Counted from the first letter of the stretch, positions 55,839 to 64,000 are shown. The stretch: 64,000 nucleotides of DNA from Bryobacter aggregatus MPL3 (GCF_000702445.1 NZ_JNIF01000003.1:496001-560000), one strand, 5' to 3'. The notes: generated from the letters alone by a model not told the origin. Numbers and translations are program-made.

Positions 55839-56428
55839 TGTTCCCCCTTTCTCTTCAGGAAGACGGCGCGGAATTTTGTCCGCGCATTGGCAATGTGGGA
55901 GCGGACCGTGGCCGGAGAGCAGCCCAGAATTCTGGCGACTTCGTTGGCAGGCATGTCTTCCACATCCCGCAGCACCAACGCGGTACGTTCCCGTACACTC
56001 AACGATTCCAGGCAATAATCCAGATGCTCGGCTTCTTCGCTGCGCAACATTTCCACATCAGCGCGGCGATTCACCGGGTCGGGCAGGGGAGTTTCGAGCG
56101 AATCGAGCTCGGTGAAATTCACCCGGCCTTTGCGGCGGAGAAAATCAATTGCCGTATTGCTGGCAACACGCCCGAGCCACTGCGCGCCTTTCTGGGCATC
56201 CTTCAATTGGTCCTTACGCTGGAGCGCTTTGATGAAGGTCTCCTGCGTGAGGTCCTGCGCATCGGCGACATTGCCGACAATGCGATACACAATCGAGAAC
56301 ACACGCCGCAGGTTTTCGCGGACGAAACGGTCCTGCGCTTCCCGCTCGGAAGCCGTAGGCGTCGAATTGGATGCGGACCGGGCCGGCATAGGGCGTTCTT
56401 CGATCACATCGTGCGCCGCAAATTCCAT
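55835..56428 (-). CDS. ECF (sigma-70 family) RNA polymerase sigma factor
   Basis: The protein (~197 residues) has region 2 (REAQDRFVRENLRRVFSIVYR, then QDLTQETFIKALQ) and region 4 (LDYCLESLSVRERTALVLRDVEDM, then EVARILGCSPATVRSHIANARTKF). These two regions and no region 3 define an ECF sigma. I chose the ATG at 56428; ATGs at 56473 and 56389 are alternatives. The gene is followed by its anti-sigma in overlap and is divergent from the thiolase gene with a 66-base gap. Confidence 0.9.
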   Translation of the reverse strand: MEFAAHDVIEERPMPARSASNSTPTASEREAQDRFVRENLRRVFSIVYRIVGNVADAQDLTQETFIKALQRKDQLKDAQKGAQWLGRVASNTAIDFLRRKGRVNFTELDSLETPLPDPVNRRADVEMLRSEEAEHLDYCLESLSVRERTALVLRDVEDMPANEVARILGCSPATVRSHIANARTKFRAVFLKRKGEQ

Positions 56429-56494
56429 CTGACAAGATGACGATTCCAGAGGCAAAAGCGTGCAGCGCGCCAAACAGGGCTACGATTAAATTAT

Positions 56495-57634
56495 ATGAGA
56501 CCCGTCTCGGTTGCCGGAATCGGGAAGACGGCGTTTGGGGCTTTTCCCGATCGCGACCTGAAAAGCCTGGCAGTGGAAGCGATTACGAGTTGCCTGACCG
56601 ATGCGGGCGTCGGGCCCGAGGCCGTGCAGGCTTTTTATCTTGGCAACTTCGATGGGCCTTCCTTCACCAGTCAGAATCACCTGGCTCCTTATGTTGCCGG
56701 AGCCGCGGGCATTTCCGGCGTTCCCGCAACGCGTTTTGAAGCGGCTTGCGCCTCGGGCGGCAGTGCGTTTTTCCACGCATTTCACGCCGTAGCGAGCGGC
56801 CTTTATGAGCGGGTGCTCGTGTGCGGCGTCGAGAAAATGACCTCGCAGACGACAGCCCGGGTGGCCGATATTTTGGCCGGCGCCGGAGACGCCCAAACCG
56901 AATCCAGCGTCGGAGCCACTTTCCCCGCGATCTTCGCGATGATTGCCCGCCGCCACATGTTCGAGTACGGCACCACACGCGAGCAACTGGCCGCCGTCGC
57001 GGTGAAAAATCATTACAACGCCAGCCTCAATCCGCAAGCCCATCTGCGCAAGGTGATCACCATGGAGCAGGCGCTGAACGGCAAGCCGGTCGCCGAACCC
57101 TTTACGATCTACGATTGCTCGCTCGTCAGCGATGGCGCGGCAGCGATTCTCATTTCGTCGGCGGAAGATAGCATCCGGGTAGCAGCCTGCGCCCAGGCCT
57201 CCGGTCCGGTAGCGCTCGCCGACCGCAGCACCATCACCAGCTTTGCCGCGACACAAATTGCAGCGCACAAAGCCTATGCGCAGGCCGGCATCACGCCACG
57301 GCAGGTGCAGGTGGCTGAAGTCCACGACTGCTTCACCATCGCCGAACTGATCGCGATGGAAGACCTTGGCTTTGTCGAAGCCGGACAAAGCGGCCCCTGG
57401 GTGGCCAGCGGAGCAACGGCCCTGAGTGGCGAGTTGCCCGTCAACACCTCGGGTGGCCTCAAGGCGAAGGGGCATCCGGTGGGCGCCACCGGAGTGGCGC
57501 AACTCTGCGACCTGGTGCTGCAGATGCGCGGCCAGGCAGGAGCCCGCCAAGTCAAAGTTGCCAATCTGGCATTGGCGCAGAATCTCGGTGGCAGCGGCGC
57601 AACCAGCGTTGTCACCATCCTACGGAAACCTTGA
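56495..57634 (+). CDS. Thiolase / acetyl-CoA acetyltransferase of the SCP-x type
   Basis: The 379-residue protein has the thiolase nucleophile Cys in FEAACASGGSAF, the C-terminal His in AKGHPVGATG and a Cys/His region VHDCFT. The order and lengths resemble the SCP2-thiolase-like group. It uses CoA thioesters; a degradative or acyl-transfer role is possible. A 64-residue partner follows after 4 bases, a common arrangement of SCP-type thiolases with DUF35/OB-fold proteins. Confidence 0.88.
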   Translation: MRPVSVAGIGKTAFGAFPDRDLKSLAVEAITSCLTDAGVGPEAVQAFYLGNFDGPSFTSQNHLAPYVAGAAGISGVPATRFEAACASGGSAFFHAFHAVASGLYERVLVCGVEKMTSQTTARVADILAGAGDAQTESSVGATFPAIFAMIARRHMFEYGTTREQLAAVAVKNHYNASLNPQAHLRKVITMEQALNGKPVAEPFTIYDCSLVSDGAAAILISSAEDSIRVAACAQASGPVALADRSTITSFAATQIAAHKAYAQAGITPRQVQVAEVHDCFTIAELIAMEDLGFVEAGQSGPWVASGATALSGELPVNTSGGLKAKGHPVGATGVAQLCDLVLQMRGQAGARQVKVANLALAQNLGGSGATSVVTILRKP

Positions 57635-57638
57635 ACAC

Positions 57639-57833
57639 ATGACACTTGCGACGGTCTACACAGAAACAGTCATCCACTCCGCACCGGAGCGCTTCGCAGC
57701 CGAGGCGCCCTATCAGATTGCACTCGTGGAATTCGAAAATCAGAAACGGGAGATGGTCCGCATCATTGGCGAACGCGTCTCGATTGGCGACCGGGTGGAA
57801 AAGACCGAAACCGGCTACCAGGTGAAGAAGTGA
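57639..57833 (+). CDS. Minimal OB-fold (DUF35-like) partner of the thiolase
   Basis: The 64-residue protein has the segments YQIALVEFENQKREMVRIIGERVSIGDRVE, a pattern of the DUF35 OB-fold domain that partners SCP-type thiolases. The usual N-terminal zinc ribbon (two CxxC pairs) is absent. It begins a few bases after the thiolase and its stop overlaps the aminotransferase GTG start. Confidence 0.65.
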   Translation: MTLATVYTETVIHSAPERFAAEAPYQIALVEFENQKREMVRIIGERVSIGDRVEKTETGYQVKK

Positions 57834-58990
57834 AGGCCGCCTCGCGAATCCAGGAGCTCCAACTCGAAGGTGCATTCTCGGTTCTCCAAAAGGCGCGGGC
57901 GCTCGAAGCCCAAGGCAAACACATCATCCATCTCGAGATTGGCGAACCCGATTTCGACACACCGAACAACGTCGTCGATGCCGGCAAAAGCGCGCTCGAC
58001 GCGGGCTGGACGCATTACGGCCCAACCCTCGGCTACGAAGACTTCCGCCAGGCGATTGCCGAACATGTGGCCAAGACGCGCGGCGTGCCGGTAGAAGCAA
58101 AAAACGTCTGCGTCGTGCCGGGCGGCAAGCCGATGATCTTCTTCCCGATCCTCGCCCTGGTCGAAGCCGGAGACGAAGTGATTCTCCCGAACCCGAGTTT
58201 CCCCACCTATGCGAGCGCCGTCCGCTTTGCCGGGGCAACCCCGATCTCGATTCCGCTCGTTGAGGAAAACGACTTCAGCTTCGACATGCAGCGCCTGCGC
58301 GACAGCATCACGCCGAAGACCAAGCTGCTGATTCTGAACTCGCCCGCCAACCCCACTGGCGGCGTGATCCCGGCGGCAGACATTCGCGAGATCGCGCGCC
58401 TCGCCGTCGAACACGACTTCTATGTCTTCAGCGACGAGATTTACTCGCGCATGTATTTTGACGAAGCGCCGCGCTCGGTGCTGTCCGAGCCGGGTATGCT
58501 CGAGCGCACGATTCTGCTCGACGGCTTCTCCAAGACCTATGCAATGACCGGCTGGCGTCTGGGCTATGGCGTGATGCCGGAGTGGATGCTCGATGCCATG
58601 CAGAAGCTGCTGGTGAACGCGGTGAGTTGTACGGCCAGCATGGTGCAGCGGGCGGGCCTGGCGGCGCTCACTGGCGACCAATCGCCGGTAGACCGGATGA
58701 TGGCTGAGTTTCGGGAACGCCGTCAGCTTTTTGTTTCGATGTTGAACGAGATCCCGGGTGTCCACTGCCGCATGCCGAACGGAGCCTTCTATGCCTTCCC
58801 CAACATCAAGGGCACTGGAATGAGCAGTGAAGTGCTGGCAGACCGGCTGCTGCGCGAAGCAGGAGTAGCGGCGCTAGCGGGCACGGCCTTTGGCGAATAC
58901 GGGGAAGGATACCTGCGTTTCAGCTACGCCAACAGCCGTTCGAATCTTGCCGAAGCAGCAATGCGGATGAAGAAGCTGTGTATGGGCTAA
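57830..58990 (+). CDS. Class I/II PLP-dependent aminotransferase
   Basis: The 386-residue enzyme has an AspC-like fold with IIHLEIGEPDFDTPN, ILNSPANPTGGV, FSDEIYS, and the PLP lysine in GFSKTYAMTGWRLGY. Length and motifs match subgroup I aspartate/branched-chain-type aminotransferases; the amino donor is not resolvable. The GTG start overlaps the OB-fold gene by GTGA. Member of the thiolase unit. Confidence 0.92.
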   Translation: MKAASRIQELQLEGAFSVLQKARALEAQGKHIIHLEIGEPDFDTPNNVVDAGKSALDAGWTHYGPTLGYEDFRQAIAEHVAKTRGVPVEAKNVCVVPGGKPMIFFPILALVEAGDEVILPNPSFPTYASAVRFAGATPISIPLVEENDFSFDMQRLRDSITPKTKLLILNSPANPTGGVIPAADIREIARLAVEHDFYVFSDEIYSRMYFDEAPRSVLSEPGMLERTILLDGFSKTYAMTGWRLGYGVMPEWMLDAMQKLLVNAVSCTASMVQRAGLAALTGDQSPVDRMMAEFRERRQLFVSMLNEIPGVHCRMPNGAFYAFPNIKGTGMSSEVLADRLLREAGVAALAGTAFGEYGEGYLRFSYANSRSNLAEAAMRMKKLCMG

Positions 58991-59017
58991 GATGGGTCTT
59001 TCGCCATCCAACGTCCC

Positions 59018-59410
59018 ATGAAGATCCTACACGCCTTGATGCGTTTCTACGCTTACCTCTTCACCCTGTTCATTTCCCTATTTCTCGGCGGTATCAGCCT
59101 GGTTGCCTTTCTCTCCGGGCTGCACAACTGGAAACTCGATACCTTCATCTGGACCGGTCAAGATCTCTCGATCGCGATGCTGACCCTTGCTGTATTGGGA
59201 GTTGCGGCAGTGCTCTTGGCGTTCTTCAACATCTTTCGCGGCCTGCTGCCGCTGGTGGCGCTGGCAATCTTCGGGATCATCATCTATGGCTTCTTCTGGA
59301 ACTCCTACAAGTTTGCCGACCGCGACCAGTTTGACTCGATTCTCCTGCTGGCCGTCGCGGCTTTCGTAAGCTTTCTGTGCAGCCTGATGCTGTTTCGCCG
59401 CCAGCGCTAG
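59018..59410 (+). CDS. Small integral membrane protein, function unknown
   Basis: The 130-residue protein has four hydrophobic segments (YLFTLFISLFLGGISLVAFL, LSIAMLTLAVLGVAAVLL, LLPLVALAIFGIIIYGFFW, ILLLAVAAFVSFLCSLMLF) and ends in a basic RRQR tail. No family known to me. It follows the aminotransferase in the same direction. Confidence 0.7.
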   Translation: MKILHALMRFYAYLFTLFISLFLGGISLVAFLSGLHNWKLDTFIWTGQDLSIAMLTLAVLGVAAVLLAFFNIFRGLLPLVALAIFGIIIYGFFWNSYKFADRDQFDSILLLAVAAFVSFLCSLMLFRRQR

Positions 59411-59438
59411 ACGCGCTCACCAACACCACATCTTCTGC

Positions 59439-59582
59439 ATGTCCATCGTTCGCGGTTGGCGACCGGCAGAAATTGCCATACCCCACGAGATGGTCTCGTG
59501 TCACAACGACCTAAAGCCGGAAAATGTTCTTTTCAACGGACGCCGTGTATCGCTGGTGGATTGGCAGCCTTCCTTCTGCTAG
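59439..59582 (+). pseudogene. Fragment of an APH/choline-kinase-type phosphotransferase
   Basis: A 47-residue frame contains SCHNDLKPENVLFNGRR and VSLVDWQ, the catalytic loop (HNDLxxxN) and metal-binding DW of the aminoglycoside phosphotransferase/choline kinase superfamily. The upstream lobes and the C-terminus are missing and a stop follows at once. It is a decayed gene, not an active enzyme. Confidence 0.6.
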
Positions 59583-59682
59583 GTTCATGGGGCAAGCCAG
59601 TCAACCAGAGTGAGTCATTGCCCTCATTCCACAACTTTCACCAACGACTCTGGAAGCTAAGATCAAGCTGGCAGCCAACGAA

Positions 59683-59862
59683 ATGAATGTCGTCTATGAC
59701 AGGATTCAACGGGATCAATTCTTGCAGAACATGCGGCAAACACGATTTGACGAAGCATTGAGAATCGTCTCAGAGCGACATGCCTGCAGAGAACTTTTCC
59801 CCAAAGTCAGATGCAGGGCGGCGGGCCACCTGGCAAGCGAAAAACCCAGGGACCAGCCCTAA
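59683..59862 (+). other. Possible small ORF or gene remnant next to the IS
   Basis: A 59-residue frame (MNVVYDRIQRDQFLQNMRQ onward) has an alpha-helical look and an in-frame continuation upstream to a TGA at ~59610. Its TAA lies in the IS target duplication. No family recognised; likely a relic of the same decayed locus. Confidence 0.3.
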
Positions 59863-59877
59863 GAACTTGTTGAAAAA
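59863..59877. repeat. Left terminal inverted repeat of the IS
   Basis: GAACTTGTTGAAAAA matches the reverse complement of the right end over all 15 bases; the next base differs. The CTAA target duplication lies directly to the left. Confidence 0.9.
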
Positions 59878-59924
59878 CTCGCCGCTGGATGTGACGCTGA
59901 AATATTTTAGAGCATCTATGTTTT

Positions 59925-60986
59925 ATGCGCGGAACCGACCAGCAACAAAGAACCCTGATCAGCTACGTGAACCTTGAAGATCGGATCGCAGAGGACCATC
60001 CACTGAGGAAAGTACGGCAACTGGTAGACGGGTTGCTCAAGAGCATGGATGGAGAGTTTGAGCAGATGTATTCGCGAGTGGGGCGTCCTTCGATTCCGCC
60101 CGAGCGTCAGCTCAGAGCGTTGTTGTTGCAAATCTTCTACTCGGTGCGCAGCGAGCGCTTGCTAATGGAGCAGTTGGACTACAACCTGTTGTTCCGTTGG
60201 TTCATTGGGCTTGAGATCGATGAGCCGGTTTGGAACCACGCCGTATTCAGCAAGAACCGGGAGCGGCTGTTGAATGAAGAGGTCGCGCAGAAGTTCTTTA
60301 GCCGGGTCAATGAGTTGGCCTCTGGATTCATGTCCGATGAGCACTTCACGGTGGATGGAACGCTGATCGAAGCCTGGGCAGGACAGAAGAGATTTCAACG
60401 AAAAGATGGCGAAGGCCCCAAAGATGGCAAGCAGTTCCACGGCGAGAAGCGCAGCAATGAAACGCACGAGTCCAAGACAGATCCAGATGCCCGCTTGTAC
60501 AAGAAGGGGAATGGGCAGGAAGCCAAGCTCAGCTACCTCGGCCACATTGTGATCGAGAACCGCAATGGTTTGATCCGTGAGGTGATGAGCACGCAAGCCG
60601 ATGGTCATGGCGAAGCCGATGCCGCCTTATTGATGGCGGCCAAAATAGCGCGGCCCGGCAAACGCATAACGCTGGGGGCCGACAAAGCTTATGACCGCAA
60701 GGACTTTGTCAAAACAGTGCGCGAGTTGGGAGTGACCCCACATGTGGCGCAGAACAACAAGAATCGCAGAAGCGCCATTGATCAGCGTACGACAAGGCAT
60801 GAAGGGTATCGCATGAGCCTCAGCAAGAGGTGGCTTGTAGAGAAGGCCTTCGGATGGATGAAGCAAACGGGCGGACTGAAAAAGATCAAGCTGCGGGGAA
60901 TCGATAAGGTCGGATGGCTGGTCACTTATACAGCCGCAGCTTACAATCTGCTTCGAGTCAAAACCCTGCAGGAGCAGTGTGCCTAA
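59925..60986 (+). CDS. IS5-family DDE transposase
   Basis: The 353-residue transposase has an N-terminal DUF772-like helical part (VGRPSIPPERQLRALLLQIF) and a DDE nuclease domain: D144 in TVDGTLIEAW, a second Asp in GADKAYDR (253 or 257) and E306 in WLVEKAFGWMK, with the K/R following as usual. It is full-length with no frameshift. It moves the element by cut-and-paste. Confidence 0.93.
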   Translation: MRGTDQQQRTLISYVNLEDRIAEDHPLRKVRQLVDGLLKSMDGEFEQMYSRVGRPSIPPERQLRALLLQIFYSVRSERLLMEQLDYNLLFRWFIGLEIDEPVWNHAVFSKNRERLLNEEVAQKFFSRVNELASGFMSDEHFTVDGTLIEAWAGQKRFQRKDGEGPKDGKQFHGEKRSNETHESKTDPDARLYKKGNGQEAKLSYLGHIVIENRNGLIREVMSTQADGHGEADAALLMAAKIARPGKRITLGADKAYDRKDFVKTVRELGVTPHVAQNNKNRRSAIDQRTTRHEGYRMSLSKRWLVEKAFGWMKQTGGLKKIKLRGIDKVGWLVTYTAAAYNLLRVKTLQEQCA

Positions 60987-61110
60987 ATGACGGAAAATGG
61001 CCCAAAATCAATGGTTTTCGGCCTATCGCGGGAGCGCGGGCAGGTTCAATTTTGAGCAATGATTCAATACATCCTCATCCAGATACCATCATATTCGCGG
61101 TAGAGGGGTA

Positions 61111-61125
61111 TTTTTCAACAAGTTC
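61111..61125. repeat. Right terminal inverted repeat of the IS
   Basis: TTTTTCAACAAGTTC is the exact reverse complement of the left repeat; CTAA follows. Confidence 0.9.
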
Positions 61126-61133
61126 CTAAGCTA

Positions 61134-62546
61134 TCAGCCCTGCCAAAGCTCATGAACCGGGCCATAGAGATCCTGATCTGAGAAGGGCACGTACTCAAAA
61201 CCGCGATTGAAGGGGTCATCGCGACGGACCGTGGTCCAGTCGATACCGAGCGCCGAGTAGATCGTGGCTTCGATATCTTCCGGACGAATGCTGCGTTCGC
61301 GGCTCCAACCGGGATCGCTCGTATCACCGCCACTCGCATCCGTCGTGCCAATGCTGCGCTTGCCCTTCACGCCAGCGCCAGCGATCAGAGCCGACTGCTG
61401 GAGGTAGTGATCGCGACCGGAAGTCATGTTCGGCATCCCCGTCGTACGGCCAAATTCCCCCATGGCAATGACCAGGGTGTCATCGAGGAGGCCGCTCGCC
61501 TTCATGTCTGCTAGCAGGGCGCCCATCCCCGTATCGAATTGCCGGGCAAGCGAATTTGCATTCGTCGGATTCAACGCGCCAGTGTAGATATTCGCGTGAT
61601 TGTCCCAGCCGCCGAGATTCACTTGTACGAAGCGGGTCCCCTTGTCTGCAGCCAGAAGATTGCGCGCCACAATCAGCGCGTTGCCAAAGCCGGTGTTGCC
61701 AAAGCGAGCCCGTTCATCGGCGGAAAAGCGAAAGAGGCTATCGATTTCAGAGCGATACATGAGCTGCCGTGCGGAGGCATTGAAGGCGGTCATTTCATCG
61801 CCCTTGGCCCCGAGCAGTCCACTGCTGCGCATCTCACCGTCCAGATCGTCGAGCAAAGCAGAGCGCCGGGTGAAGGCAGCCAGCCCGTCCGGGTGCGTGG
61901 TGCCGGAAGGTGGATTGCCCCCGGGGCTAAAGTAAAAAGGCGCTACGCCGGGCGGAAGATAGCCGGCCCCCGGACCATCGCTCGCATTCAGATTAAAGAA
62001 GGGCGGCAAGGTCTTGTCAACGCTGCGCGCCGCCAGTTCCAGGGAGACGACAGAGCCAATGTGCGGCGCAATGCGGGCGAGTCCGCTCACCGGGTTGCGG
62101 CCAATCTGCACCCAGGTGCGCGCCAGTTCATGCACAGCGGCCCACGGTTTCATGCTGCGCACCAGCGCAATCGAATCCAATTGTTCGGCGAGGTTGGGGA
62201 AGAGTCCGCGTGGCCAGCGGATTTCGCCGTAGCTGGTTGGGTCAAACGCTTTCGGAAGCCAGGAGCCTTCCTTCAAATCGAAGGTATCGACATGACTGGG
62301 CGCTCCGCTCATCATGACGAAAATGACATTCTTGGCCTTGCCAATGGGAGTCACAGAGGCCTGAGCGATGCTCTCCATGGGCCGGCCCGGCAACAAGAAA
62401 TAACCGCCAATGGCCGAACCGAGATGCCGAAAGAAATTACGCCGGTTGAAATGAGGGGATTTCCAGAACCAGGTGCCCTTGATGCCGCTCCAGTCCATGC
62501 CGAAGCGATCTTTGCCGGTGGGCTGTTCTCCGTGTATCTGATCCAT
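61134..62546 (-). CDS. DUF1501 family protein (exported)
   Basis: The 470-residue protein has a Tat-like FNRRNFFRHLGSAIGGYF start and the sulfatase-like DUF1501 pattern: VIFVMMSGAPSHVDTFDLK, GGWDNHANIY and LVIAMGEFGRTTGMP, with a later GRDHY. DUF1501 proteins are alkaline-phosphatase-superfamily-like and of unknown function, found next to DUF1549/DUF1553 proteins in Planctomycetota and Acidobacteriota. It follows the DUF1549-type gene by 19 bases. Confidence 0.92.
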   Translation of the reverse strand: MDQIHGEQPTGKDRFGMDWSGIKGTWFWKSPHFNRRNFFRHLGSAIGGYFLLPGRPMESIAQASVTPIGKAKNVIFVMMSGAPSHVDTFDLKEGSWLPKAFDPTSYGEIRWPRGLFPNLAEQLDSIALVRSMKPWAAVHELARTWVQIGRNPVSGLARIAPHIGSVVSLELAARSVDKTLPPFFNLNASDGPGAGYLPPGVAPFYFSPGGNPPSGTTHPDGLAAFTRRSALLDDLDGEMRSSGLLGAKGDEMTAFNASARQLMYRSEIDSLFRFSADERARFGNTGFGNALIVARNLLAADKGTRFVQVNLGGWDNHANIYTGALNPTNANSLARQFDTGMGALLADMKASGLLDDTLVIAMGEFGRTTGMPNMTSGRDHYLQQSALIAGAGVKGKRSIGTTDASGGDTSDPGWSRERSIRPEDIEATIYSALGIDWTTVRRDDPFNRGFEYVPFSDQDLYGPVHELWQG

Positions 62547-62565
62547 GTTCCCTGCCTCTCGATCC

Positions 62566-64000
62566 CTAATAGCTGAAGATGAACTCCTGCTTGTTCATCA
62601 GCACCCAAGCCATGTCTTCCACTGCCGTGTTCTTGGCGGTCTGGACCGCACCGGCTTTCGAGAGGAAGGCGACTGATTTTGCGCGTTCGCCATCGGAAGG
62701 CCGGCGGCCAAGAAATCGCAGGAATAATTCATCGACCATGGTATCGACGTTTGTCATGCCTGCGATGCTTTTCAGGACACTGGAATTCGCAATCTTCGCC
62801 CGTGTCGTCACGAACGAATGGTTCATGAGGTTGAGTTGCTGAAGAATGCTGCCATTCTGCGAACGGAACTGGGTGTCGCGATTGCCACGCAGAAAGAAGC
62901 CCATGAAATCCCGCACCGCCGTGTTGCTGGACGGCTCCACCGGCTCCGGCATTCGCATTGCCCAACTGACGGGCTCAGCCCAGCCACCGATGGTGTATTT
63001 GCCAAATACGTTGGTCGCGGTCTGGATGGCATCGTGGATCTCTTCACCTTCAAGACGGCGGGGATAATGGCGTGCAAAGTACGGGAGCTTTTCGAGACTC
63101 CAATCGGCGCCGTAATCAGAACTCAACTGGTAGGCCTTCGAGCTGACCAGAATGCGCATGTACTCCCGCATATCGAATTTATTCTCGATCAACCAGTCAC
63201 TCAGGCGTTCGAGCAGTTCGGGATGGGTGGCCTGGAGAGTCCAACCGGCCGGCGGAGGATGATTGGGATCCAAACGCGCCGGATCGAGTTGATCCACTGG
63301 TTCCACCAAGCCAAGGCCGAAAAGTTCCTTCCAGAATCTGTTTCCGAAATTGCGCGCGAACATACGGTCCGCGGTGAGACGTTTGGCATACAGAGAGCGC
63401 CAGTCGCCACTGGCGGCTTCGGGATCGTCCATCCGCCAGACCGGCATTACCGCCTTCAGCGTCCCGATCTGGACGCGCTTCGGACGATTGCCGTAGGAGG
63501 TATTGAGATTGTAGCTCCCGCTCGTCGCGTCGCTGATGTCAGTGGAACCGGGGTACTCAGGGTCGTTCTGGCTGCGGTCCGTGTAGCGGAGCCGCGAGAA
63601 GTAGGCCGCCATCTGGTAGGCTTCGAGGCGCGTCGCCTTCTTGCCCCACAGCGTGAGCTGGTCCAGATGACCACGGCCATCGTGGCAAAGCAGGCAGTCA
63701 TAATGCCCCATGCCCAGGAAGGCTGTAGCGCTGCGGGCAAAGAGCGTGTCGTAGCTGTCCTGAATCGGGCCACCCGGCGTACGCCAACGATTTTCCCAGG
63801 TGGTAGGAGCATCCACGCCGCCTGCTTCGGTGTTCCCTTTCGCGGTGAGCACCTCGAAAACAATGTCGCGGATCGATTGATTCTGCGAGACGCTGGAGCC
63901 AATCCAGGTATAGAAGTTGTTGCGGGCGCCCACGCTCTGATTGCGGAAGGAATTCACCCGGGCGTTCTGGAGCAGATCGCCCCACCAGACACTCCACTTG
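62566..64000 (-). CDS. DUF1549/DUF1553-type cytochrome c-like protein, partial
   Basis: The frame is open to the right edge (...WWGDLLQNARVNSF), so the N-terminus is missing. A CLLCH heme-binding motif occurs in GHYDCLLCHDGRGH and is followed by long helical-beta parts typical of DUF1553 (MRMPEPVEPSS, MGFFLRGNRDTQFRSQNG, NHSFVTTRAKIANSSVL). The end NKQEFIFSY is the usual C-terminus. Together with DUF1501 it forms a widespread unit of unknown job, possibly extracellular polymer breakdown. Confidence 0.87.
   Translation of the reverse strand, partial: KWSVWWGDLLQNARVNSFRNQSVGARNNFYTWIGSSVSQNQSIRDIVFEVLTAKGNTEAGGVDAPTTWENRWRTPGGPIQDSYDTLFARSATAFLGMGHYDCLLCHDGRGHLDQLTLWGKKATRLEAYQMAAYFSRLRYTDRSQNDPEYPGSTDISDATSGSYNLNTSYGNRPKRVQIGTLKAVMPVWRMDDPEAASGDWRSLYAKRLTADRMFARNFGNRFWKELFGLGLVEPVDQLDPARLDPNHPPPAGWTLQATHPELLERLSDWLIENKFDMREYMRILVSSKAYQLSSDYGADWSLEKLPYFARHYPRRLEGEEIHDAIQTATNVFGKYTIGGWAEPVSWAMRMPEPVEPSSNTAVRDFMGFFLRGNRDTQFRSQNGSILQQLNLMNHSFVTTRAKIANSSVLKSIAGMTNVDTMVDELFLRFLGRRPSDGERAKSVAFLSKAGAVQTAKNTAVEDMAWVLMNKQEFIFSY

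Larger units (their letters stand above)
59863..61125 (+). mobile_element. IS5-family insertion sequence, complete
   Basis: The 1263-base element has perfect 15-bp terminal inverted repeats GAACTTGTTGAAAAA (59863-59877) and TTTTTCAACAAGTTC (61111-61125), flanked by the direct repeat CTAA (59859-59862 and 61126-61129). A 4-base YTAR-type duplication is known for a subgroup of IS5-family elements. One transposase gene fills most of it. Both the gene and the ends are intact, so it may be active. It lies 8 bases downstream of the DUF1501 gene end and does not disrupt it. Confidence 0.9.

Overview
The window looks like chromosomal DNA of an Acidobacteriota bacterium, probably of the Bryobacter/Solibacter group. 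This is inferred from gene content (a DUF1549/DUF1553 plus DUF1501 pair, a remnant of an acidobacterial-type TlpA protein, cytochrome c/PHM-like fusions, Tat-exported sugar isomerase-like proteins, a GspE-PilMNO-like operon) and from the high-GC, tightly packed layout. No taxonomic marker such as rRNA is present. Most of the window is ordinary chromosome. The only complete mobile element is one IS5-type insertion near the right end.

Layout. 1-1.7 kb: end of an unknown gene, an Rrf2 regulator, a decayed TlpA-like gene, tRNA-Asp(GTC) and a DUF3467 protein. 1.7-9.7 kb: a GT39-like membrane glycosyltransferase closed by a strong hairpin, a membrane-anchored methyltransferase coupled to a GH63-like glucosidase, then an amidase and threonine synthase on the minus strand. 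9.7-16.2 kb: a lytic transglycosylase followed by a type IV pilus/type II secretion assembly operon (GspE, PilM, PilN, PilO, PilP/GspC-like, and an unusual Asn/Gly-rich pseudopilin). 16.3-18.6 kb: two overlapping trypsin-like (HtrA-type) proteins and a LuxR-type regulator with a degraded receiver. 18.8-26.7 kb: small membrane proteins, a secreted protein built of ~32-residue repeats, MiaB, a bifunctional nuclease, a Tat-exported UxuA-like protein, a zinc-ribbon protein, a cytochrome c/copper monooxygenase-like fusion, LolA and PdxH. 26.8-33.9 kb: envelope functions (PpiD-like foldase, DedA, MlaF-like ATPase, a second SLT, an AMIN-amidase), MobA and a GGDEF response regulator. 34-46.5 kb: an unknown secreted protein, an M1 aminopeptidase, PurA, PheS/PheT and an S9 peptidase. 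46.5-53.9 kb: a deoxyhypusine-synthase-like enzyme with a PIG-L deacetylase, IlvD, a sugar isomerase-like protein, Pit/DUF47 phosphate transport and TtcA. 53.9-59.4 kb: an ECF sigma/anti-sigma/secreted protein operon running toward ttcA, then a thiolase with a mini OB-fold partner and an aminotransferase. 59.4-64 kb: a decayed phosphotransferase fragment, the IS element with 15-bp inverted repeats and a CTAA target duplication, and a DUF1549/DUF1501 operon leaving the window.

The coding style is very compact: many same-strand neighbours share ATGA or GTGA, and at least five convergent pairs share one YTAR tetranucleotide that supplies both stop codons. I found no CRISPR array, prophage, rRNA or recognisable defence system. 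The best candidates for little-described biology are the double-HtrA/degenerate-receiver operon, the 32-residue-repeat secreted protein, the deoxyhypusine-synthase-like/PIG-L pair, and the pseudopilin with its long Asn/Gly-rich region.
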